The notes: generated by a model not told the origin, from the letters alone. 64,000 nucleotides of DNA from Chloroflexota bacterium (GCA_013388685.1 JACAET010000031.1:62001-126000); one strand, 5' to 3'. Positions 8,348-18,277 are shown, numbered from the stretch's first letter. Numbers and translations: made by a program.

Positions 8348-9670
8348 ATGATGACGCTTCATGCGCTTTCCCCTTTGGATGGACGTTACGAAAAAGAGAC
8401 CACTCCTCTGCGGGACTTCTTCTCCGAATTTGCCTATCTCCGTTCCCGCGCCCGCCTCGAGCTGGACTTTCTAACTGCTCTTTCCAAAATCGGCATTTGC
8501 CCGCCCCCCAGCCTTTCCCTCGACAACTTCACCGACGAAGACGCTCTTAAAATCCAGGAATACGAAAAGACCACGCGGCACGATGTCAAGGCGATTGAGT
8601 ATTTCCTTCGAGAGAAACTCCCCGCGGAACTTCATCAGTGGCTTCACTTCGGCTTGACCTCCGAAGACATCAACAACCTCGCCCAAGCCCTCGCCCTGCG
8701 CGACTCGCGCGACCAGGTTCTCCTCCCTGCACTCGACAACCTCCTCGCCTCCCTGCGCGGCTTTGCCAAGCGATACCGCGCCCTCCCCATGCTCGCGCGG
8801 ACTCACGGTCAGCCCGCCGTGCCGACCACGCTGGGCAAAGAGATTGTCGTTTACCTTGCCCGTCTCAAAACATGCCGCGAGGAAATTGCCAATCACAAAT
8901 TCGAAGCAAAATTGACGGGCGCCGTCGGGAACTTCAACGCCCTGCACGCCGCTTTTCCAGATGTAGACTGGCTCGCCTTTAGCCGTGACTTCATCCAAAG
9001 CGTGGGACTCGAACCCAACCTCGTCACAACCCAAATCCTGCCCTACGACAACTGGCTTCGTTACTTCCACACCCTCCAGTTGACCAACTCCATACTTCTT
9101 GGCTACGCGCAGGACATATGGCGATACATCAGCGACGGGTGGCTCAGGCAGAAAGTCGTCGAAGGCGAGGTAGGGTCTTCGACCATGCCGCAGAAGGTCA
9201 ACCCGATTGACTTCGAGAACGCCGAAGGCAACCTGGGAGTTGCCAATGCCCTGCTCACCCACTTCTCGCAGAAACTGGCGGTCTCACGCCTGCAAAGGGA
9301 TTTGTCCGATTCAACTGTGCGGCGGACGTTCGGTGCGGCGCTCGGACATACGCTGCTGGCGTGGATCAACATCACGAAAGGCATGTCGCGCGTGGAGGCG
9401 GATGAGGAGCAAATCAAGTCGGAGTTGAACGCGCATTGGGAGGTCGTGAGCGAGGGGGCGCAGACGATTCTGCGCGCGGCGGGTCGCAGCGACGCGTACG
9501 AGGCGCTCAAGTCACAGACGAGGGGACGCCAAATGGACAGTACCAGTTATCGGGTCTGGGTGGAGGCGCTGGATGTGGATGAGGAAACGCGCGAGAGGCT
9601 GATGAGTCTCTCGCCAGAGTCCTATTTGGGAGTCGCAGTTCAGATTGTAGATATGGTGGTCAATGCGTAG
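8348..9670 (+). CDS. purB: Adenylosuccinate lyase
   Basis: The 440-residue enzyme releases fumarate from SAICAR and adenylosuccinate in purine synthesis. It opens with ALSPLDGRYEKET and contains the fumarase/aspartase signature GSSTMPQKVNPIDFENAEGN with the mobile catalytic Ser. LLARTHGQPAVPTTLGKE supplies a catalytic His. Length and motifs match the E. coli-type PurB. Two adjacent ATGs (8348 and 8351) could start translation; a TATAAT at 8337 makes a leaderless transcript likely. It is followed by a hairpin terminator and then purA. Confidence 0.96.
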   Translation: MMTLHALSPLDGRYEKETTPLRDFFSEFAYLRSRARLELDFLTALSKIGICPPPSLSLDNFTDEDALKIQEYEKTTRHDVKAIEYFLREKLPAELHQWLHFGLTSEDINNLAQALALRDSRDQVLLPALDNLLASLRGFAKRYRALPMLARTHGQPAVPTTLGKEIVVYLARLKTCREEIANHKFEAKLTGAVGNFNALHAAFPDVDWLAFSRDFIQSVGLEPNLVTTQILPYDNWLRYFHTLQLTNSILLGYAQDIWRYISDGWLRQKVVEGEVGSSTMPQKVNPIDFENAEGNLGVANALLTHFSQKLAVSRLQRDLSDSTVRRTFGAALGHTLLAWINITKGMSRVEADEEQIKSELNAHWEVVSEGAQTILRAAGRSDAYEALKSQTRGRQMDSTSYRVWVEALDVDEETRERLMSLSPESYLGVAVQIVDMVVNA

Positions 9671-9674
9671 ATTG

Positions 9675-9695
9675 CGTTCTCTAAGAGAGCGTTTT
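9675..9695 (+). terminator. Hairpin terminator after purB
   Basis: CGTTCTC-TAA-GAGAGCG forms a 7-bp stem (one G-T pair) followed by TTTT, five bases after the purB stop codon. The CTCT/AGAG core resembles the dispersed mini-hairpins. Confidence 0.6.
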
Positions 9696-9710
9696 GAAAA
9701 TCAACATTCA

Positions 9711-9812
9711 CCACAGATACACACAGATGGACACTGATTTTTTGAGAAATCAGCCGTGAAAATGCTCTCAAATCTTATTTATTTATCTGTGTTCATCTGT
9801 GTTCATCTGTGG
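9711..9812. repeat. CACAGAT inverted-repeat element upstream of purA
   Basis: The left arm (CCACAGATACACACAGATGG) and right arm (ATCTGTGTTCATCTGTGG) are imperfect inverted repeats around a ~45-base AT-rich centre. A second copy of the same design stands at 11171-11267, so purA is flanked by two copies. Confidence 0.75.
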
Positions 9813-9853
9813 TTTAGAACGAATTTCAAAACACTTTCTAACGCAAAGCTTGA

Positions 9854-11137
<1,284 letters not shown>

Positions 11138-11139
11138 CG

Positions 11140-11156
11140 CTCTCTAAGAGAGTTTT
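11140..11156 (+). terminator. Short hairpin terminator after purA
   Basis: CTCTC-TAA-GAGAG followed by TTTT lies just past the purA stop. The stem is only 5 bp, so termination may be weak. Confidence 0.45.
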
Positions 11157-11170
11157 CAAGTCGAAAGTCA

Positions 11171-11267
11171 CCATAGATAAACACGGATGAACGCTGATTT
11201 TGATAAATATTCCAATGGAAGCGCTTGCAAATCCAATTCATCTGTGTGCATCTGCATTCATCTGTGG
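11171..11267. repeat. CACAGAT inverted-repeat element downstream of purA
   Basis: The arms CCATAGATAAACACGGATGA and TCTGTGTGCATCTG...CATCTGTGG are imperfect inverted repeats, matching the element at 9711-9812. The copy ends 30 bases before the next gene's start. Confidence 0.7.
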
Positions 11268-11296
11268 TTAAAAGAGAATTTCATCAGGAGGCACAC

Positions 11297-11545
11297 ATGA
11301 TCAACTTCATTGCATGGCTTATCTTTGGCGCGCTGGCAGGATGGGTTGCCAGCATCATCACGGGCAAGAACCGCAAAATGGGCGCGCTTGCCAACATCGT
11401 CATCGGCATCTTCGGCGCGTTTATCGGCGCGGGGATTCTGAATACGCTGGGCATTACCGTTCCGCAGGGCTTCAGCCTCATGGGTTTTCTGGTGGCGGTG
11501 GGCGGCGCGGTGGCGCTGATTTTTGCAACAAGGCTGGTGCGCTGA
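11297..11545 (+). CDS. GlsB/YeaQ/YmgE-family membrane protein
   Basis: This 82-residue protein has the transglycosylase-associated (YeaQ/YmgE) family pattern: INFIAWLIFGALAGWVAS, a short basic loop with GKNRKMG, then a glycine-rich helix NIVIGIFGAFIGAG and a final hydrophobic helix ending in Arg. It should be a small inner-membrane protein with three helices, linked in other bacteria to stress responses but without a defined activity. AGGAGG lies directly upstream of the ATG at 11297. The dehydrogenase gene starts four bases after its stop. Confidence 0.9.
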   Translation: MINFIAWLIFGALAGWVASIITGKNRKMGALANIVIGIFGAFIGAGILNTLGITVPQGFSLMGFLVAVGGAVALIFATRLVR

Positions 11546-11549
11546 GCCT

Positions 11550-12461
11550 ATGCCCAAACTTCTCATTGTTTCCCGCGATGCAAAGGCGTACCGTCAATTG
11601 ATCGAACAGGCAAACCTGCCCGGACTGGAAATTGCGACGGATCCCACCGAGTGCGACATCGTCCTCGGCGAGCCGCGCGGCATTCGTGATCTGCTTCCGC
11701 GCCTGACCCGCCTGAAGTGGATTCAATCCGTCTATGCGGGCGTGGAATATCTGGTCAAGCCTGGTCATCGCCGCGACTACATCCTGACCAACGCGCGCGG
11801 CGTGTTTGGGGACCTGATGTCGGAATACGTGTTCGGGTATCTTCTCACCCATGAGAAGAAAATCTTCGAGCGTTTCCGTTCACAACAGGCAAGACACTGG
11901 GACCGCACCGAATCGGGGCTCCTGCGCGGCAAGACCCTCGGTCTGCTGGGCGTTGGCTCGATTGGATCGCACATGGCAAGAACAGCAAAGCACTTCAATA
12001 TGAAGGTATGGGGTTTCACCCGCGCTAGCGAAGACAGCCAGGATGTGGATGTCTACTTCCATCCCCCCGAACTTTTGAAATTTGCAAGCGGTTTGGATTA
12101 TCTCGTGTGCGTACTACCCCGCACAGAAGGTACGAACCGCATCGTAAACGCCGACCTGCTCGACGCCCTGCCGCCGCACGCAGTTCTCATCAACGTTGGG
12201 CGCGGGAACGCGGTGGACGACTCGGCGCTGGTGGAAGCGCTCACACAGGGTAAACTCGCCGCGGCTGTGCTGGATGTCACTGACCCAGAACCGCTCCCTG
12301 CGGAGCATCCCTTCTGGACGACACCCAACCTGTTTCTCACTTTCCACACCTCTGCCAAAAGTTACGCTGAAGATATTACGAAGATATTCATAGAGAATTA
12401 CTACCTCTATCTCGCAGGCAAACCGCTGAAGCATCAGGTTGATTTCGAGAGAGGGTATTGA
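11550..12461 (+). CDS. D-2-hydroxyacid dehydrogenase (NAD(P)-dependent)
   Basis: The 303-residue protein has the D-isomer-specific 2-hydroxyacid dehydrogenase fold. The nucleotide motif is LGVGSIGSHMAR, the substrate Arg region is INVGRGNAVDDSALVEAL, and the catalytic Glu/His pair is represented by DPEPLP and TFHTSAKS. It resembles glyoxylate/hydroxypyruvate reductases (GhrA-like), but the substrate is not evident. I used the ATG at 11550; upstream codons belong to the preceding gene. No clear ribosome binding site is present and the four-base gap suggests coupling to the small membrane protein gene. Confidence 0.88.
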   Translation: MPKLLIVSRDAKAYRQLIEQANLPGLEIATDPTECDIVLGEPRGIRDLLPRLTRLKWIQSVYAGVEYLVKPGHRRDYILTNARGVFGDLMSEYVFGYLLTHEKKIFERFRSQQARHWDRTESGLLRGKTLGLLGVGSIGSHMARTAKHFNMKVWGFTRASEDSQDVDVYFHPPELLKFASGLDYLVCVLPRTEGTNRIVNADLLDALPPHAVLINVGRGNAVDDSALVEALTQGKLAAAVLDVTDPEPLPAEHPFWTTPNLFLTFHTSAKSYAEDITKIFIENYYLYLAGKPLKHQVDFERGY

Positions 12462-12507
12462 CACCTCCCTCACGAAGGTTGAGAAACTCGGTTTTTTGGG
12501 TGCTCAG

Positions 12508-13494
12508 TTAAATTCTGTCGGCATATTGCGCCGCAAACAGCGCGGGCTGTCCGCCCGTGTGCCAGAACAGCACCGTCTCATCCTTCCCGAAAAATCCCTT
12601 ACGGATCAAGTCAATCATCCCCGCCGCGGCACGCCCCGTATAGACCGGGTCGAGCAACAGACCTTCATACTTCGCGAACAACCTGACCGCTTCACGCTCC
12701 GCCTCGGTCAGGACCCCGTAGCCTGCTTTGCAGTAATCGGCGTTCGCCAACACCTCAGCGGGAGTGAACTCGATCCGCTCTCCCAGCCTTTCACTCGCCT
12801 CCGATGCCAGGTTGGACACATGCCGCCTCAACCAGTCCTCCGACTCGTCAATACTGATCCCCAATACCTTGCCCTTATACCCAAACCGACGCTGCCCCAG
12901 CACCAGCCCTGCGTGCGTCCCGCCGGAGGAGGTGCCAAACACAATCCAGTCCAGACTTCCGAAATCTCCGAGGCTTCGGAAGTCTTCTATCTGCGCCATC
13001 AACTCTTCCATCGCAAAGGCATACCCCAACGCCCCCGTCGGGCTCGATCCGCCATACGGGACGAGATACGGCTTCTTCCCCTCTGCAACCGCGTTATCGA
13101 AGGTCTCCTGTAAGATGCGGTCGCGGTCTTTACGGTCCGGCACATGGACAATCCGCGCACCGAACAACTCGTCGAGCAGAAGGTTGGCAGAGGGCTTATC
13201 CGGCAGGTCGCCCGTCAAAACTAAAATACACTCGAAGCCAAAGCGCGCCGCCGCGGCGGCGGTCTGCCGGCAATGATTGGATTGAATCGCGCCACCACTG
13301 ATCAGCATCCGGGCGCCTTGTTGCTGCGCCTCCGCTACGAGGAATTCCAGTTTGCGAGTCTTGTTGCCGCCAAAGGCGAGACCGGTCTGGTCGTCGCGTT
13401 TGACCAGGATCCGTGGACCAGCCAAAAAGGCGGAAAGACGCGGAAGGTCCTCGATGGGAGTTGGCAGATGGGCAAAGTGAAGGCGGGGGGTCAT
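12508..13494 (-). CDS. D-cysteine desulfhydrase / ACC deaminase-family PLP enzyme
   Basis: The 328-residue protein belongs to fold-type II PLP enzymes related to 1-aminocyclopropane-1-carboxylate deaminase and D-cysteine desulfhydrase. The PLP Lys lies in FGGNKTRKLEFL and the cofactor loop in SGGAIQSNHCRQTAAAA; PYGGSSPTGALGY and GTSSGGTHAGL bind phosphate. D-cysteine desulfhydrase is my preferred reading, since it is the commoner activity of such bacterial proteins, but this is not proven. The start at 13492-13494 has AAAGGA upstream; an extension to 13530 would add residues without homology. Confidence 0.85.
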   Translation of the reverse strand: MTPRLHFAHLPTPIEDLPRLSAFLAGPRILVKRDDQTGLAFGGNKTRKLEFLVAEAQQQGARMLISGGAIQSNHCRQTAAAAARFGFECILVLTGDLPDKPSANLLLDELFGARIVHVPDRKDRDRILQETFDNAVAEGKKPYLVPYGGSSPTGALGYAFAMEELMAQIEDFRSLGDFGSLDWIVFGTSSGGTHAGLVLGQRRFGYKGKVLGISIDESEDWLRRHVSNLASEASERLGERIEFTPAEVLANADYCKAGYGVLTEAEREAVRLFAKYEGLLLDPVYTGRAAAGMIDLIRKGFFGKDETVLFWHTGGQPALFAAQYADRI

Positions 13495-13536
13495 GAGTTT
13501 CCTTTCGTCCACAAAGGGCACAAACTGCACAAAGAT

Positions 13537-13914
13537 TTAATAGACAAGCCGTTTCCATTCCAGTTTGGGATGAGCGCCGAAGTTGATCAGGACACCTACT
13601 TTCATCCCTGTAGCTTTGAGATAGTTTAGGAGTTGGGATTCTTCCCTGCTAGAAAGGCGGTCAAGCGCCTTCAACTCAACGACAATCTTGTTGAAATAGA
13701 TCAGGTCCGCGATGTACTCCTTCTTCAGGATATGCTCCTTGTAGCGTATTTGCAAAACCTTTTGCGCGTCAAACGGAAGTTGGCGGGTTCGCGATTCAAT
13801 CTCCATTGCCTCCTGATATACAGGCTCAAGAAATCCAGGTCCAAGCACTGTGTGAACCTCCATAGCCGCGCCGACGATAGCAAACACTTCCTCTTTGTAA
13901 ATCAACTCAGCCAT
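13537..13914 (-). CDS. GxxExxY family protein
   Basis: The 125-residue protein carries the name-giving motif GFLEPVY within LGPGFLEPVYQEAM, plus IADLIYFNKIVVELKAL, which has the pattern of a PD-(D/E)xK nuclease-like strand pair, and LLNYLKATGMKVGVLINF. Members are widespread and often duplicated in genomes rich in repeats; no biological role is established. GGAGG precedes the ATG at 13912-13914. Confidence 0.9.
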   Translation of the reverse strand: MAELIYKEEVFAIVGAAMEVHTVLGPGFLEPVYQEAMEIESRTRQLPFDAQKVLQIRYKEHILKKEYIADLIYFNKIVVELKALDRLSSREESQLLNYLKATGMKVGVLINFGAHPKLEWKRLVY

Positions 13915-13927
13915 CCATCCTCCAAAA

Positions 13928-13980
13928 CTTCGTGCCCTTCGTGCTCTTCGTGGACTTTTACCCTTGGTGCCCTTCGTGGA
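13928..13980. repeat. CTTCGTG tandem repeat
   Basis: The short unit CTTCGTGCCCTTCGTGCTCTTCGTGGA and a second block CCCTTCGTGGA repeat a TTCGTG core. It lies between the GxxExxY gene and the first FemX-like gene. Such tracts are common as dispersed intergenic repeats; no function is apparent. Confidence 0.6.
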
Positions 13981-13982
13981 TT

Positions 13983-15140
13983 CTAATCCAAAGTCTGCCG
14001 AGTCTTCACTCTGCCTCTCGAACGCATTACATCCAGCAGGCGCGGCATGACATCTGAATACAACTTATACCAAAGCGGGCTGGGCACATAATCCCAGGCG
14101 CCGAGCGTGCGCACGACCTTGCCCCCCAGCCCCTCCTTGAAGCGATAGACCCCCCACATCGAGTCGCTTTCATCGAACACCTCGGGCGCACCCCATACAT
14201 CGTAGATCGTGCAGCCTTTCGCCTTCGCCCGTTTCATGGCTTCCCATTGCAAAAGATAATTCGGCATCTTATCACGGTGAACATCCCGCGACATGCCGTA
14301 GACGTAATAGGCGCGTCCCGCAAAATAGAAAACAAAGATCGCGGCGATGGGTTCGCCGTTCACTTCGGCAATTAACGGTTCGCACGTTGGCATGTTGGCA
14401 CGTTGAATCATCTCAACATTCGAACGTATGAACCGTTCCCAGACGGTTTTGTAATACCCCTCGTCACGGATCACAAAACCATCGCGCACAGACGTTTCCG
14501 CATACATCTTGTAGAGCATGGGTAAATCTTCAAGCGTGCCTGCGCGCAGAGAAACACCCTTCTTTTCCGCCAGACGGATGTTGTAACGCGTCTTCTGCTT
14601 CATCCTTGCCAGCATTTCTTCTTCGGACGGATTCAAATCAACAATGACCGTATTCCTGAACTGAATTTGCTCAGAGGAATACTCCCACCCCCTGCGCTTC
14701 AACTCGGACATCACAATCGGCCCAGTGGAATCCTGAACATCTTCCTCGCTGTCAGGGACTCCCGTTCCCAGCACAACATCGGGGTCTATTTTGAGGAAGA
14801 TCGCGCCCTGCTTCTTTGCGAAGGTTTGCAAATCATCCAGCACGCGCTTGCGGAGGGATACGTTCGTCCAGTCCAGCAGGGGTCCCTTCGGCGAGTAAAG
14901 GATGGAGAGACGCGCGGCAAACCCGCTGCGGATGATCTGGCGTTTGAGTATCAGCGCAGCGGCAATATAGTTATTGGTTATTGGCAATTGGTCACGGGTC
15001 ACAATGAACTGATCTGCCGTCCATACCGCGTAAATCGCCTCCCACCCATACTTCGCCTTCACTTGCCCCCATTCGAAAGTTTGGAGGAAGTGCGGGTTGG
15101 GAAGCCCGGAGATGATCGAATTCCAATGACTACTTACCAT
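13983..15140 (-). CDS. FemX/FemAB-family peptidoglycan bridge ligase, copy 1
   Basis: The 385-residue protein matches the lipid II aminoacyltransferase (FemABX) family: two GNAT-like halves, ARMKQKTRYNIRLAEKKGVS, a central MYAETSVRDGF, and the C-terminal YDVWGAPE...MWGVYRFKEGLGGKVVR. Such enzymes add amino acids from aminoacyl-tRNA to the peptidoglycan stem peptide. The tRNA-binding coiled coil of classical Fem proteins is absent, as in FemX-like members of many phyla. A QLPITNNY insert encoded by an AT-rich repeat (about 14970-14999) interrupts the first domain. It follows copy 2 with a gap of three bases. Confidence 0.9.
   Translation of the reverse strand: MVSSHWNSIISGLPNPHFLQTFEWGQVKAKYGWEAIYAVWTADQFIVTRDQLPITNNYIAAALILKRQIIRSGFAARLSILYSPKGPLLDWTNVSLRKRVLDDLQTFAKKQGAIFLKIDPDVVLGTGVPDSEEDVQDSTGPIVMSELKRRGWEYSSEQIQFRNTVIVDLNPSEEEMLARMKQKTRYNIRLAEKKGVSLRAGTLEDLPMLYKMYAETSVRDGFVIRDEGYYKTVWERFIRSNVEMIQRANMPTCEPLIAEVNGEPIAAIFVFYFAGRAYYVYGMSRDVHRDKMPNYLLQWEAMKRAKAKGCTIYDVWGAPEVFDESDSMWGVYRFKEGLGGKVVRTLGAWDYVPSPLWYKLYSDVMPRLLDVMRSRGRVKTRQTLD
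14970..14999. repeat. AT-rich repeat inside femX-like copy 1
   Basis: GTTATTGGTTATTGGCAATT-type units lie in frame in the coding sequence and encode the short QLPITNNY segment. They match the repeats in moeA and in the second femX-like gene. Confidence 0.6.
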
Positions 15141-15143
15141 TTC

Positions 15144-16130
15144 CTATTCTCTACTTCCGAAAAACTTCAAATACGCCCAATATAACAACGGATTGTACAC
15201 CCGGTCCATTGCCTGGACGGCGCGTTTGAGTTGACCGCCAAACCCACGTTTGAAGCGATAGACTCCCCACAAACCGTCGCGCCGCGTTTCGAAATTCGCT
15301 TCGAGGGCGGCTTCGTCTTCGTCGGGCACGCCCCACAGGTCATACTCCTCGCAGCCGCGGGCTTTTGCCCATTTCATGGCTTCCCACTGCAGGAGATATG
15401 TCGGCATACGATTGCGTTCCTCGTCGGTGGAGGCGCCGTAAAGGTAATAGGCGCGTCGTCCGTAACGGGCAACAAACAGGGCGGCGAGAGGCTTGCCCTC
15501 ATATACAGCCACCAGCAATTCGCACAACCCTTTTGGATGAAAGAGCTCATAGGCGCGGCGGTAATATTCCAGCGAATGGACGCCAAAGCCATCGCGCTCG
15601 CCCGTGACGAACATCATCTTGTGAAAGGATTCCAGGTCATCCCACGGGCGCACAGTCACGCCTTTTTTCTCCGCCAGGCGGATGTTATAGCGCGTCTTCT
15701 GCTTCATACGGGCAAGGATTTCCTCTTCTGTGCCGCGCAGGTCAACGATGAGGGTGCGGGGTGGCTGGATGTTGTGTGGAGATATTGGTAATTGGTAATT
15801 GGTTATTGGTTGTTCTTCAGTCCATTGATCGGGTTCGAGTTTGAGGAAGATTGCTCGATGAGATTTGCAAACAGAGTCGATTTCTTTCCAAAACTGCTCG
15901 CTGTTCGGGGATAATTGATTACTGCTTATTGCTTTCGGAATATAACCAATCGTAAAGCCCAACGGCAATTTACGAAACAAAATTTGCACGCCAAGTTCTC
16001 CGCTGACAATTCTGATCGGCTTCCAGCCAAACGCAGATTTCAACTCGCCCCATTCCCCTGTTTGCAGGAGATGGGCGTTGGGATGGCGGGAGAGGAATTG
16101 ATTCCAATCGGGGAGGGAGACGAGGGGCAT
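15144..16130 (-). CDS. FemX/FemAB-family peptidoglycan bridge ligase, copy 2
   Basis: The 328-residue paralogue of the downstream gene shares the same order of motifs: LARMKQKTRYNIRLAEKKGVT, YYLYGAS, ARGCEEYDLWGVPD and GLWGVYRFKRGFGGQLKR. Two repeat-encoded inserts are visible: QPITNYQLPIS (15781-15812) and SSNQLSPNSEQ (about 15911-15934). Tandem fem genes are usual where the interpeptide bridge has more than one residue, so the pair may add successive amino acids; this is inference. No ribosome binding site precedes the ATG at 16128-16130. Confidence 0.9.
   Translation of the reverse strand: MPLVSLPDWNQFLSRHPNAHLLQTGEWGELKSAFGWKPIRIVSGELGVQILFRKLPLGFTIGYIPKAISSNQLSPNSEQFWKEIDSVCKSHRAIFLKLEPDQWTEEQPITNYQLPISPHNIQPPRTLIVDLRGTEEEILARMKQKTRYNIRLAEKKGVTVRPWDDLESFHKMMFVTGERDGFGVHSLEYYRRAYELFHPKGLCELLVAVYEGKPLAALFVARYGRRAYYLYGASTDEERNRMPTYLLQWEAMKWAKARGCEEYDLWGVPDEDEAALEANFETRRDGLWGVYRFKRGFGGQLKRAVQAMDRVYNPLLYWAYLKFFGSRE
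15781..15812. repeat. AT-rich repeat inside femX-like copy 2
   Basis: ATTGGTAATTGGTAATTGG followed by TTATTGG is an in-frame low-complexity tract; its minus-strand translation is QPITNYQLPI. A second degenerate tract (ATTGATTACTGCTTATTGC) lies at about 15914-15932. Confidence 0.65.
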
Positions 16131-16192
16131 GGATTTCGTTTGAAGGTTTGCAAGTTGAAACGTTGGAACGTTTAAAATTGCAAACGTGTCAA

Positions 16193-18076
16193 CTAGAGGA
16201 GGGATGTGATGTCTGTTTGAGAGGTTTCACGGATGGAGGACCCTGGAATGAGTTCATCCAACAGGTGGAGGATGGCGTCGGTGTCGGTGGTGCGGCTGAG
16301 GCGGGAGAGAGATTCGATGGCATGAGGCAGGTTGAGGGCAGAGGGAGAGGCGTTGTCTTCGATGCGGAAGATGTCGGGGTGGGGAGTCGGTGTGAGGGGA
16401 GTGCCTTCCTCCCAGAGTTCTTCGGTCAGTTTTTCGCCGGGGCGAATGCCGGTGTAGGCGATTTCGATGTCGCGGTGCGGTTCGAGACCCGAGAGGCGGA
16501 TGAGGTCTTCGGCAAGGTCGAGGATGCGGACGGGTTCGCCCATGTTGAGGACGAAGGTTTCGCCGCCGTTTTCCATAGAGGCGGCCTGCAGGACGAGGTA
16601 GACCGCTTCGGGGATGGTCATGAAGTAGCGGTACATGTCGGGGTGGGTGATGGTGACGGGTCCGCCGTTTGCGATTTGTTGTTTGAAGATGGGGATGATG
16701 GAGCCGCGCGAGCCAAGGACATTGCCAAAGCGGACGACGGTGAAGGCGCGGCGGGTGTTTCGGGCGGCTTCGAGGACGATCATTTCGGCGAGGCGTTTGG
16801 TGGCGCCATAGACAGAGGAGGGGCGCACGGCTTTGTCGGTGGAGATGAGGACGAAGCGTTCGACATGATGAGCAAGTGCGGTTTGCACGACGACGTGCGT
16901 ACCAATCACATTGTTGGTGACAGCCTCCACTATGTTGATTTCCATGAGCGGAACATGTTTATGCGCGGCGGCATGGAAGACCACCTGCGGTTGATGCTGT
17001 TTGAAAATTTGCGAGAGACGTTCGGCATTTCGAACATCGGCGATAACCGGATGAAATTCGAGATCGGGATAATCGTTTTGGAGTTCGAGCAGGATTTCAA
17101 AGATGCTGTTTTCGCCATGACCAAGCAAAACGAGTTGGGATGGGCGGCGGCGGGCGATTTGACGGCAGAGTTCACGCCCGATGGAGCCGCCCGCGCCGGT
17201 GACGAGCACACGCCTGCCTTCGAGCGCCGCGCCGACCGCTTCGTCATTGACCCGTACCGGTTCGCGGCGCAGGAGGTCGGTAATGTCCACTTCGCGCAAG
17301 CGGGAGACGCTGACCCTGCCGCCGATGAGTTCGTAGATGCCGGGCATGGTGCGGGAGGGGATGCCCTTGAGGCGGCAGACATCATTGACCATGCGAACGA
17401 GTGCGCCGGGCGCGGAGGGGACGGCAATGATGACTTCGTCTATGCCGTGCCGGTCAACGGCGGCGGGCAGGTCTGCGACTTTGCCGATAACGGTCACGCC
17501 ATGAATGACGTGCCGCTGTTTGGCGGGGTCGTCATCGAGAAAGCCGACAGGAAAGAGATTGAGTTGAGAGGTTTTTTGCAGCTCGCGAACGACGAGTGCG
17601 CCGGCGTCGCCTGCGCCGATGATGAGGGTGCGTTTGGATTTTCCACCGGCGCGGACGAGAGCAGATTGTTCGGCAAGGACGCGCAGGGCAAAGCGCGAGC
17701 CGCCGATTAGAATGAGAGAGAGCAGCCAGTCAATGCCCAGGGCAGAGCGCGGCATGCCGGGCAGGACCATGCCTGCGCTGATGAGCAGGAGCATCACGCC
17801 CGAGGTGAGGACGGAGGCGGTGGTCACGGCGACAATGATCAAACGCAACTCGCCCATGCTGGCATAGATCCACAGGCGGCGGTATAAACCGAAGAAAAAA
17901 TAGGTTGGAATTTTGATCGCCAGCGCAACCACACACATCAACACGGCGGCAGGAAAATAAAACGGCAACTCCCCCACATCCAACCGCAATGCAAAACTGC
18001 CCAGCACAGAAACAACGATGAGGGCGATGTCGCCGATGAAGACAAAGCGGTTACGGATGTGAGAGCGAGGACGCAT
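16193..18076 (-). CDS. Polysaccharide biosynthesis nucleotide-sugar dehydratase/epimerase (CapD/FlaA1-like)
   Basis: The 627-residue protein has four to five N-terminal membrane helices (about 10-140), a CoA-binding-like Rossmann domain (IIGAGDAGALVVREL) and a C-terminal SDR domain (VLVTGAGGSIGRELCRQI, HAAAHKHVPLME, STDKAVRPSSVYGATKRLAE). It should act on UDP-N-acetylhexosamine as a 4,6-dehydratase in surface-glycan synthesis. The catalytic Tyr of YGATK is present, unlike the Met of PglF/WbpM enzymes. I chose the ATG at 18074-18076 because the upstream frame reads through an epimerase remnant. It is the last gene of a polysaccharide cluster on the minus strand. Confidence 0.9.
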   Translation of the reverse strand: MRPRSHIRNRFVFIGDIALIVVSVLGSFALRLDVGELPFYFPAAVLMCVVALAIKIPTYFFFGLYRRLWIYASMGELRLIIVAVTTASVLTSGVMLLLISAGMVLPGMPRSALGIDWLLSLILIGGSRFALRVLAEQSALVRAGGKSKRTLIIGAGDAGALVVRELQKTSQLNLFPVGFLDDDPAKQRHVIHGVTVIGKVADLPAAVDRHGIDEVIIAVPSAPGALVRMVNDVCRLKGIPSRTMPGIYELIGGRVSVSRLREVDITDLLRREPVRVNDEAVGAALEGRRVLVTGAGGSIGRELCRQIARRRPSQLVLLGHGENSIFEILLELQNDYPDLEFHPVIADVRNAERLSQIFKQHQPQVVFHAAAHKHVPLMEINIVEAVTNNVIGTHVVVQTALAHHVERFVLISTDKAVRPSSVYGATKRLAEMIVLEAARNTRRAFTVVRFGNVLGSRGSIIPIFKQQIANGGPVTITHPDMYRYFMTIPEAVYLVLQAASMENGGETFVLNMGEPVRILDLAEDLIRLSGLEPHRDIEIAYTGIRPGEKLTEELWEEGTPLTPTPHPDIFRIEDNASPSALNLPHAIESLSRLSRTTDTDAILHLLDELIPGSSIRETSQTDITSLL

Positions 18077-18178
18077 GAGATAATCGGAGATGTGGAGTGT
18101 CAAATGGGTTCGCAGGCAGACGGCATGGTCAACGAAGCGAAGACCACAGTCATTCGACAACCTCTGCCCAGCCGCCGG

Positions 18179-18277
18179 TCAGTTGTCGTATATGCAAACC
18201 GACGCGCCAGCCTCCAGCAGGGCGCCGACGATATGCGAGCCGATCAATCCCATGCCGCCGGTGACAAAACATTTCAT
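18179..18277 (-). pseudogene. N-terminal remnant of an NAD-dependent nucleotide-sugar epimerase
   Basis: On the minus strand an ATG (18275-18277) overlaps the TGA of the sugar transferase gene as ATGA. The 32-codon frame begins [15 protein letters not shown], continues as a Rossmann beta-alpha-beta (IVGALLEAGASVCIYDN) and then hits a stop. It is the N-terminus of an extended SDR epimerase (GxxGxxG as GGMGLIG), but nothing after the second strand survives; ~100 bases of degraded sequence lead into the next gene. I read it as a truncated gene. A short functional peptide is possible but unlikely. Confidence 0.75.

Noticed and set aside
16148..17710. Long plus-strand frame of 520 codons
   Set aside because: It lies antisense to the CapD-like gene, which has clear domain motifs. 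The frame's product is low-complexity (Asp/Gly/Phe/Val-rich) with no family motif, an artefact of GC-rich codon use on the other strand.
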